A stretch of DNA of 64,000 nt from Verrucomicrobiota bacterium. GTDB lineage: Bacteria; Verrucomicrobiota; Verrucomicrobiia; Opitutales; Opitutaceae. The position numbers were made by a program, and so were the translations under genes. Shown piece by piece: positions 8,901-15,300 of this stretch (the stretch's first letter is position 1; each line of letters starts with the position of its first letter). Below the pieces are notes generated by a model. The model was not told the DNA's origin and did not search any database. It saw only the letters and a list, made by a program, of their open reading frames with translations. Location of the stretch: assembly GCA_023457035.1 (NCBI GenBank), contig JAEWNN010000116.1:1-64000 (forward strand), in the 5' to 3' direction.

Positions 8901-9260
8901 AAGGGCGACTTCCAGAACATGAGCGTCCGCGCGTTCTCGGAGATGACGTACTACTCCGCCCTCGCGCTCCGTCGCCTCGGGAAGAAAACACAGGCCGACC
9001 GACTCCTCCGCGATCTCCTCGCCTACGCGCAATCGCTCGCGAAGACCGAGGCGAAGATCGACTACTTCGCCACCTCGCTCCCGACGATGCTCCTCTTCGC
9101 CGACGACCTGCAGGCCCGCCAGCTCACGACCGCGAAGTTCCTCGAAGCCCAGGCCCGCCTCGGCCTCGGCGAGAAGAAACGCGCCGCCTCCCTCCTCGCC
9201 GAAGTCCTCCGCCGCGACCCCAACCACCCCCTCGCCGCCGACCTGATCTCCGCCTCGTAG
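5901..9260 (+). CDS. DUF5107 domain protein with tetratricopeptide repeats
   Basis: 1119 residues. The first ~390 form a DUF5107 domain, a galactose-mutarotase-like beta-sandwich family often found with glycan enzymes: GGRIHRMVDKTNGYD near 78-92, GLAGPWISGGIEFNWPQHH near 106-125, and WTWGNHEFGYAWDR near 312. After a linker, the C-terminal ~620 residues are tetratricopeptide repeats, for example APFYLGNLFYDRRRHQEA and AVAWRNLGIACFN. No signal peptide is seen, which suggests a cytoplasmic scaffold or sensor; no enzymatic activity is established for the family. Two repeat-like palindromes lie in frame at 7310-7337 and 7661-7692 and encode Ala/Glu-rich segments. The TAG stop is part of a downstream palindromic repeat. 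Co-orientation with GH2 suggests shared sugar-responsive use, but that is inference. Confidence 0.82.
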   Translation: MLPVSVRRETVVLPTYRPQPADKNPMFLETRVYQGSSGRVYPLPFIDRIAEKPTPQPWDAIYLENEYLLVMLLPALGGRIHRMVDKTNGYDIIYHQPVIKPALVGLAGPWISGGIEFNWPQHHRPSTFMPAEVAIEEEADGAITVWLGEHEPMNRMKGMHGVRLAPGRAVLELRARVHNRTTDTQTFLWWANVATEVHERYQSFFPPDATYVADHAKRAMSTFPLCSGRYYGVDYAARARTGVPTAETPRQYLPPGDYAPNDLSWYANIPVPTSYMCMGTRADFFGGYDHREQAGIVHVADRHIAPGKKQWTWGNHEFGYAWDRNLTDADANGEFRPYIELMAGVYTDNQPDFSFLQPGETKTWSQYWYPIRSIGPAQAANTEAALSLRTTAASAQIGVAVTASQPRARVVLRRGETELATFARDLSPADSLVETVPLPRGTKPTALTLEVFAADGRSIVSYSPVRPKAMASEALAKEAATEPPAPANVPTSDELYLTGLHLEQYRHATRHPELYWREALRRDPGDSRCLLALGRWHLRRGEFADAEHHLRASIARQTFRNPNPADGEPLYQLGRCLRLKALFATDRTEALAEEAFAKATWNHAWRSAGHLALAEIACTRADWSAALAHLERSRRLDTDNLRARGLATVVLRRLGRDAEAAALIADTLRLDPLDVWSRHLAGQPLPVDNQFRLDLALDYARAGLFAEALGVVADANTAAADGTAPLVSYYRAWLAHQLGDAKSVATHLAAAASAAPDYCFPARLEEIAILQFALAANPRDARAPFYLGNLFYDRRRHQEAIKLWERAVRLEPANAVAWRNLGIACFNILGQPAKARRAYEAAFRANPADARLLYERDQLWKRLGEKPAKRLRELERHADLVRTRDDLCVELCALYNQTGRPAAALPILQTRRFQPWEGGEGQSLGQHVRTHLLLGRAALAKDPAAARAHFEQALAAPENLGEAKHLLANQSDIRLWLGDACAAAGDKAGARAHWTAAATFKGDFQNMSVRAFSEMTYYSALALRRLGKKTQADRLLRDLLAYAQSLAKTEAKIDYFATSLPTMLLFADDLQARQLTTAKFLEAQARLGLGEKKRAASLLAEVLRRDPNHPLAADLISAS
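7310..7337. repeat. Imperfect palindrome inside the DUF5107-TPR gene
   Basis: GGCCTCC and GGAGGCC flank a GAAGCCTTGGCGAA core. A related copy lies at 7661-7692. Both are translated in frame, as SEALAKEA and TEALAEEA. The core resembles the gene-terminal hairpin at 9255-9281 (GAAGGCC/GGCCTTC), so an origin as an inserted repeat is possible but not proven. Confidence 0.4.
7661..7692. repeat. Second GAAGCCTTGGCG-type palindrome inside the DUF5107-TPR gene
   Basis: A variant of the 7310-7337 sequence with the core GAAGCCTTGGCGGAGGAGGC, translated in frame between two TPR helices. It could equally reflect codon bias in Ala/Glu-rich helices. Confidence 0.35.
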
Positions 9261-9349
9261 CGAAGGCCGCCAAGGCCTTCGACATCCCCGTAGCGGAGCG
9301 CGTGAGCGTTTCGTCTCCTCGTAGCTGAACGACGCAGTCGTTCAGCCCG
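9255..9349. repeat. Cluster of three family-A palindromic repeats
   Basis: Three hairpins in tandem, each headed by GTAGC: stem GAAGGCC/GGCCTTC (9262-9280), stem near GGAGCGC/GCGTTTC (9289-9313) and stem TGAACGAC/GTCGTTCA (9320-9349). The GTAGC head is constant while the stem sequence changes and remains paired. The first copy supplies the TAG stop of the DUF5107 gene. Confidence 0.8.
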
Positions 9350-9539
9350 GTCGCGCCACGGCCGGCCAATCCATCGATCAATCTGGAACTCACGAACTCA
9401 GGAACGGAGCACGTTGGGCTCGGCTTCTGCCCAACTTGGCGCCGCTCGCCAGAGCAGCGACCTGAGCCATCCGCCGCTGGCAGGAGATTACTGACCTGCC
9501 CCTTGCGCTCGACCCGGTAACCGCCATCGAGAAATAGGC

Positions 9540-10073
9540 ATGAACGGGCGTCCCTCCACTCTCAAAGAAGTCGCCGCGCAGTCGGCCTCGCTACGGGAGT
9601 TCGGCCTGAATCTGCGCGACTGGCTCCACGAATTGCGCCGGGCGTCGTCGCGCAACCAGGCGGCCGCCGCCATGGCGGAGGAACCGCCGCCGCTGCGGGA
9701 GCGCTTCGCCGAGGGCGTCGTCGCCGATGCGTGGCTGGGAGCATATGCGGAACACCTGGCGCAACGGCTCCGCCAGCCGGCCCCGGCTTGGGCGTTTTCC
9801 CCGGACCGCATCGCGCCGGAGCCCGTCTTCGACACAGGCGTCGAAAGCCCGGAGCTGCGGATACGGGCGCTCGCCTACTCCCCGTCCGCCTTCAAACGCC
9901 GGAATATTTTCACTCCGTCCGTGGACCTCCCGCTGCGCCTGCGCGCCGGTCGCCCCCAGAAGTCTCCTGAAGAAAAGCGCCGCACCAACGCTGCACGCCA
10001 ACGGCGTTTTCGGGCCGCTCGCCAGAAGGAATTGTCCCGCCTGCGCAAGCTGGCCCGCAAACTCGGCGCGTGA
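9540..10073 (+). CDS. Hypothetical protein with a basic C-terminus
   Basis: 177 residues, no function recognised. The N-terminal half looks helical and contains LREFGLNLRDWLHELRR and VADAWLGAYAEHLAQRL. A mid-segment SPSAFKRRNIFTPSVDLPLRLRAGRP precedes a strongly basic C-terminal helix (about 142-177) rich in Arg and Lys, which suggests nucleic-acid contact. There is no signal peptide or membrane segment. It sits alone between repeat clusters, with a GTTGGGC/GCCCAAC hairpin (9413-9435) upstream. An orphan antitoxin-like or DNA-binding protein is possible, but this is a guess. The ATG at 9540 is the first in frame after the repeats. Confidence 0.6.
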   Translation: MNGRPSTLKEVAAQSASLREFGLNLRDWLHELRRASSRNQAAAAMAEEPPPLRERFAEGVVADAWLGAYAEHLAQRLRQPAPAWAFSPDRIAPEPVFDTGVESPELRIRALAYSPSAFKRRNIFTPSVDLPLRLRAGRPQKSPEEKRRTNAARQRRFRAARQKELSRLRKLARKLGA

Positions 10074-10175
10074 AACGCTCCGGGGTGTCCGCCTCGGCTC
10101 AAAATGAGCCGCCACCCTCATCCCCGAAGTCCTCCGCCACGGCCCACGACCGCCCTCACCGCTAACCTCGCCGCC

Positions 10176-10263
10176 TGTAGCGAAACGCGTGAGCGTTTCG
10201 ACCTCTCCACGTCCACTACAGGCCGCGCCTTTGCCCTCGTAGCGCTGCTCGTGAGAGCAGCGA
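10176..10263. repeat. Two family-A palindromic repeats
   Basis: CTGTAGCGAAACGCGTGAGC with its closing GTTTCG (10176-10200) and GTAGCGCTGCTCGTGAGAGC with AGCGATCC (10238-10264). Both have the GTAGC head and a CGTGAG loop region, with different paired stems. The remainder of the 10074-10463 gap holds no recognisable gene; a degenerate TTAGCG-type tract occurs near 10310-10345. Confidence 0.75.
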
Positions 10264-10463
10264 TCCGTGCCCACCCACCGTGTACAAACTCAGCTTCCCC
10301 GGAGCGCAAAACCGCTAATCCACGCTGATCGCCGCAAATCTCACCGCACCTCGCGTACCGCAAGCACCCGGCGTTCCCCGTCACTCGGCGGCCATCCAGC
10401 GGTCCGCGCTCACCGGCGATGTCTCGCCAATCGCCGCCGCCCATGCACCTCCCCAGCCATGTC

Positions 10464-10518
10464 GGGATGCGCTCTTGCACCAACGCACCCGCGGTGCTGC
10501 GATTCTCCCGACACCCCG
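10464..10518 (+). promoter_or_regulatory. Element shared by the AlbA_2 and DUF4011 genes, copy 1
   Basis: GGATGCGCTCTTGCACC, an inverted GCACC...GGTGC, then TGCGATTCTCCCGACACCCC. It is almost the same as 12161-12214. TTGCAC followed 17 bases later by TGCGAT could be a weak sigma-70-type promoter, which would give an almost leaderless transcript because the ATG follows at 10522. A repeat element is the alternative reading. Confidence 0.5.
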
Positions 10519-10521
10519 CCC

Positions 10522-11910
10522 ATGCCCCGCGAATCCCAGCACGTCGAATGGAAGGAAGTCTGGCGCGACGATCATTTGCGCTGGGTGTGCGGTTTAGCCA
10601 ACGCCGAGGGCGGACGGCTTGAGATCGGCCGCAACGATGCGGGCACCATCGTCGGCGTGGCCGACGCCGCCAAGTTGCTCGAAGACCTGCCGAACAAGAT
10701 CCGCGACCTGCTCGGCATCATCGTCGCGGTCAACCTGCGAGCGAGCAAAGGCCGGGATCTCCTCGAAATCGTCGTCGAAGCCTATCCCAACCCGATCAGC
10801 TACCGCGGCCACTACTACGTGCGCAGCGGCACGACGTTGCAGGAGCTCAAGGGCGCCGCGCTCGATCGTTTCCTGCTGCGGCGCCTCGGCCGCACCTGGG
10901 ATGGCGTACCGGTTCCGGGCGTGCGACCGGAGGAGCTGTCGGCGGCGGAGTTGCGACGGTTTCGCGAACGCGCGGCCGACGGTGGCCGACTCGACCCGGC
11001 CGATCTGGCGGTGTCCGACACCGCGCTGCTCGCCAAGCTCGCCCTCACCGAGGGTGACTATCTGAAGCGAGCCGCTGTGCTCCTCTTTCATGAGACGCCC
11101 GAGCGGTGGTTCCCCGGCGCGTTCGTGAAGATCGGCTTCTTCCGCTCGGAATCGGATCTCGTCTACCACGACACGCTCCACGGCACCCTCTTCGAACAGG
11201 TCGCCCGCACCGTCGATCTGCTCCGCACGAAATACCTCAAGGCCACGGTCCGCTACAAGGGGCTGCAACGCATCGAGCGTTTTCCCGTGCCGGCGGCGGC
11301 GCTACGCGAGGCGTTGCTCAACGCCCTCGTTCACCGCGACTACGCGATCGCGGCGCCCGTGCAAATTCGCGTCTATCCCGACCGTCTCAACCTCTGGAAC
11401 CCCGCCGTGCTTCCGGATGGATGGACCGTGGAAACATTGTTGGCCGAGCATCCTTCGGCCCCGCACAACCCGCTCGCGGCCGGCGCCTTTTTCCGGCGCG
11501 GCGACATCGAGACGTGGGGACGCGGCATCCGGCGGATTTTCGAGGCCTGCCGCGCCGCCGGAGAGCCCGAGCCCCGACTCCGCTCGCTCGCCAACGACCT
11601 CTGGCTGGAGTTCCCCTTCGCCCCCGACTACCTCGCCGCCATCGCTGCCTCCACCCCGGAAGTCACCCCCGAAGTCACCCCCGAAGTCAGACGCATGCTC
11701 TCCGTCGTCGTAGGAGAGATGAACCGAGCCGAGATCATGGCGGCCCTGGGGCTTCGCGATGAAAAGCATTTCCGCGAACAGTACCAACAGGCGGGTGTCG
11801 CCGCCGGTGTCCTCGAGATGACCATCCCGGACAAGCCCAACAGCCGTCTCCAGAAATACCGGCTGACCGCCGCCGGCCAGCGCCTCGCCTCCCGGCAGCG
11901 CGTGCCGTGA
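10522..11910 (+). CDS. AlbA_2/Schlafen-type ATP-binding protein with C-terminal HTH (COG2865-like)
   Basis: 462 residues from the ATG at 10522, chosen because the AlbA_2 domain begins at once (ESQHVEWKEVWRDDHLRWVCG near 4-24, then AEGGRLEIG). The middle holds the HATPase_c_4-like region: LREALLNALVHRDYA near 262-276 and DIETWGRGIRRI near 331. A TPEVTPEVTPEV linker near 381-392 leads to a winged-helix-like C-terminus ending in PDKPNSRLQKYRLT. Proteins of this architecture are annotated as predicted regulators or RecG-related helicases, and several belong to phage-defence loci; the molecular activity is not established. It is followed by the DUF4011 helicase-nuclease, which carries the same upstream element, so the two may be co-regulated. 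There is no signal peptide; it should be cytoplasmic. Confidence 0.85.
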   Translation: MPRESQHVEWKEVWRDDHLRWVCGLANAEGGRLEIGRNDAGTIVGVADAAKLLEDLPNKIRDLLGIIVAVNLRASKGRDLLEIVVEAYPNPISYRGHYYVRSGTTLQELKGAALDRFLLRRLGRTWDGVPVPGVRPEELSAAELRRFRERAADGGRLDPADLAVSDTALLAKLALTEGDYLKRAAVLLFHETPERWFPGAFVKIGFFRSESDLVYHDTLHGTLFEQVARTVDLLRTKYLKATVRYKGLQRIERFPVPAAALREALLNALVHRDYAIAAPVQIRVYPDRLNLWNPAVLPDGWTVETLLAEHPSAPHNPLAAGAFFRRGDIETWGRGIRRIFEACRAAGEPEPRLRSLANDLWLEFPFAPDYLAAIAASTPEVTPEVTPEVRRMLSVVVGEMNRAEIMAALGLRDEKHFREQYQQAGVAAGVLEMTIPDKPNSRLQKYRLTAAGQRLASRQRVP

Positions 11911-11975
11911 TCGCAGCGCACCGCCGCCCTCCGCGCCGAAGTCCTCCGTCCCCCTCGCCGCAGACCTCGCCAGCC

Positions 11976-12081
11976 CGTAGCGAAACGCGCGAGTGTTTCG
12001 TTCCGCCGATCCGCCGTCACCGTAGCGAAACCCGCCATGGGTTTCCTTTCCTCGTAGCTGAACAACGAAGTCGTTCAGCCC
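11976..12081. repeat. Cluster of three family-A palindromic repeats
   Basis: CCGTAGCGAAACGCGCGAGT with its GTTTCG arm (11976-12000), CGTAGCGAAACCC with GGGTTTCC (12021-12046) and CTCGTAGCTGAACAACGAAG with TCGTTCAGCCCG (12051-12081). The order GAAAC-type then TGAAC-type matches the cluster at 9289-9349. With copy 2 of the shared element this fills the 11911-12302 gap; no gene is seen there. Confidence 0.75.
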
Positions 12082-12160
12082 GCCCGCAGCAAGGCGCCCC
12101 GTAAGCGTTCCAACCTCCGCCCCGCGTCACCCCACATTCTCCGTCCCGCACCCCACGACC

Positions 12161-12214
12161 GGATGCGCTCTTGCACCGCTGGCCACGCGGTGCTGCTATT
12201 GTCCCGACACCCCC
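12161..12214 (+). promoter_or_regulatory. Element shared by the AlbA_2 and DUF4011 genes, copy 2
   Basis: GGATGCGCTCTTGCACC, inverted GCACCGC...GCGGTGC, then TGCTATTGTCCCGACACCCC. It lies 89 bases before the ATG at 12303. TTGCAC and TGCTAT are 17 bases apart, as in a weak sigma-70 promoter. The palindrome could be an operator or a repeat. Confidence 0.5.
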
Positions 12215-12302
12215 AACTGCTGCGCAGACCAGCCATGCCCGCCGCCGACGGGCTCGGACATACCGCCTTCGGCCGACGCATCGCCTCCCCACTTCGCACG
12301 CC

Positions 12303-15300
12303 ATGACCACCCCATCTCTCGATGCTGCCAACTCCAGCGTCTCACCCACCACTCCGGTCCCAGCGGCCCCTGAGCTCTCCCTCGTCCACGACTCCGCGCT
12401 CAACTACGCCTTCCAGCAGAACGCCATCCCGGTCGTGAAGGAGCTGCGGTTCCAGAACGACACTACCGCCCGCAAGGATCTCGTCATCCGCGTGTCGACC
12501 GAGCCTGCGTTCGCCACACCGGAGGAACTCCGCATTCAGTCCATCGAACCCAACGGTGAATTCCGCATCGCGCCCCTCGACCTGAAACTCAGCCCCGACT
12601 ATCTCGCCGGGCTTAACGAGAAGGTAGCCGGCCTGCTCAAAGTCGAGGTGGTTGAGGGCGACGCCACACTCTGCTCGCGCACCGAGTCTGTCTCGCTGCT
12701 CGCGCATAACGAATGGTGCGGGCTCGTCGCCCTGCCGGAGATCCTCGCCGCCTTCATCCTACCCAACGACCCGGCGTTGATGCCGGTCCTTGGGCACGCC
12801 TCCGACCTGCTCCGCGAGACAACCGGCCGCGGTGCGCTCAACGGATACCAGGACAAGAACCGCAAACGCGCCTGGGATCAGGTTGCCGCCATCTACCGGG
12901 CCGTGGCCGAACTCGGCATCCGCTACATCAATCCCCCCGCCAGTTTCGAAAGCACCGGCCAGAAGGTATCCTTCCCCGCCCAGATCGTCGCGGAGCGTTT
13001 CGGCACCTGCCTCGACTTGGCCCTGTTGTTCGCCGCCTGTTGCGAGCGCGCCGGCCTGCACCCGCTCGTGCTCATGCACGAGGGGCACGCCTACGCCGGC
13101 TGCTGGTTGGAGGAGCGGACATTCCCCGAACCGGCCGCAGAGGGTGCCGATGTGCTGCAACAAGTCCGCAAGCACGAGACCGAGTCGCTCCTCACAGTCT
13201 TCGAGACAACACTCGTCGCCAGCGAAGCACCCGGCGTGTTGGTCGATGCCGAGCGTGCGGCACGTGCGCACCTACAAACGGAGAAGCCGTTCCGCCTCGC
13301 GCTGGACGTTCGCCGCGCCCGCATCGCGCGCATCGTGCCACTGCCCATTGCAGGCCAAAGAGCGGCCGAGACCACGAACGGCCCGGCTACCGTAGATGTC
13401 GTCGAAGGCATCGGCAGTCGCGATTTCTCCGAGCCGCTCGTCCCCGTCACTCCCGGCACCGACCGACCCGCGACACGAATCGACCAGTGGAAAAGCCGGT
13501 TGCTCGACCTCAGCCTGCGCAACCGGCTCCTGAACTTCCGGGAAACCAAGTCCACCATCCGGCTCCTCTCCGCAGCGCCCGAACGCGTGGAAGACGAGTT
13601 GGCGGCGGAAAACGAGCTCGCCCTCCGTCCCCGGCCCAAACTGATGAGCGAGGATGACCCGCGCCATGGGGCAACGCTGTCCAAACAGCAGCGCGCCGAT
13701 GCGCTCGCCGCCCACCTTGCGGACGATTTGCAGAACGGTCGCCTGCACACGCACCTCGACGAGGACGAGCACGCGCGGCGACTCACCGAGCTATATCGCA
13801 CCGCCCGCAACGCGCTCGAAGAGAACGGCACCAACACGCTCTTCGCCGCCGTCGGCATCCTCGAATGGCGCGAGACCGAGCACAGCGACCGTGTCTTTCG
13901 CGCGCCCCTGCTCCTCGTGCCCGTCGAGCTGAAACGAAAGTCCGTGCTCGAAGGGTTCTCCCTCCGCCGCCTCGACGAGGAAACCCGCCTCAACGTCACC
14001 CTCATGGAGATGCTGCGGCAACACTTCCAGAAGGACATCGCCGGCCTCGACCCGCTCCCCGAAGACGAGACCGGCGTGAACGTCGCCCGCGTCTTCCAAC
14101 TCTTCCGCGACGCGGTGCGCGACCTCCCCGGTTGGGAGGTGAAGGACGACATCTGGCTCGGCCAGTTCTCCTTCACGAAATTCCTCCTCTGGAAAGATCT
14201 CGCCGATCGGCTCGACGACCTTACCCGCAACCGCATCGTCAACCACCTCGTCAACGCCGCCGGCACACCCTACGACAACCCGCCCGACGACATCACACCG
14301 GCCCATCTCGACGACCGGTTCCACCCGCGCGACGTGTTCTGTCCGCGCAGCGCCGACTCGTCCCAGCTCGCAGCGGTCATGGCCGCCGCGGCCGGCCACG
14401 ACTTCGTGCTCGAAGGTCCGCCCGGTACCGGAAAATCGCAGACGATCACCAACATCATCGCCCACTGCCTGGCGCACGGGAAGCGCGTGCTCTTCGTGGC
14501 CGAGAAACGCGCTGCGCTCGATGTCGTGCACAGGCGCCTGCGCGAGGAAGGGCTCGAGCCGTTCTGCCTCGAACTGCACTCCAACAAGATCGGCAAGGCC
14601 GACGTGCTGGCACAATTCGACCGCAGCCTGAAGTTCATGGCCGAGACAAGCGCGGGCGATTGGGAGCGTCGCACCGCCGAGCTCGAGCGCCTGCGCGCCG
14701 CGCTCAACGACTACACTCGCGCCCTGCACCGGTGCGCGCCCTGCGGCCTCAGTGCGCACGCCTGCCTCGACTACCTCCTGCCTCGGCAGAACGAGACGAC
14801 CGTGCGGCTGGACGCTTGGGCGAACCTCCTCGAAACGACCGCCGCCGAGCTGGACAACACGAGGTTGCTCGCCCGCCAACTCCAGGAGCGCTCGCGCGCC
14901 GTCATGCCCTTGCACGATCACCCGCTGGCCTCGCTGGCCTGCGAGGAGTGGTCGCCGACCTGGGCCGAGCGTACGCCGGAGCTCATCCGCACCTTGGCCG
15001 ATCAGACGGCTCTCACCGCGACCGCCACCCACGAACTACGGATTTGGCTGCGTTGCCCGGGCGAGTCCGTGTCGCATCGCCAATTGCAGGATCTGCGCGC
15101 CTTGACCGAAAGCCTTGCATCGCCGGAGCCGGTCGGACCGGCCTTCGCCACGACGCCGTGGCGCCAACTGGCGGCCGATCTCGACCGGTGGATTTCCGTC
15201 GTTCGCGAGCGCGCCGCGGTACGCTCACGGTTGGGCGGCTATGACGAGGCCAAGCTTCTCGCCCTCGATCTCGATGCCCTGAAAGCCAAGTGGACTTCGG

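Noticed and set aside
10267..10521. Upstream extension of the AlbA_2 protein
   Set aside because: The extra codons cross a repeat tract and the shared upstream element; the domain starts right after the ATG at 10522.
11662..11697. Triple TPEV codon repeat as a possible phase-variable tract
   Set aside because: Only three copies of a 12-base unit in a linker, in frame; common in this protein family.
12171..12302. Upstream extension of the DUF4011 protein
   Set aside because: The extra codons translate the shared palindromic element; the ATG at 12303 is the sensible start.
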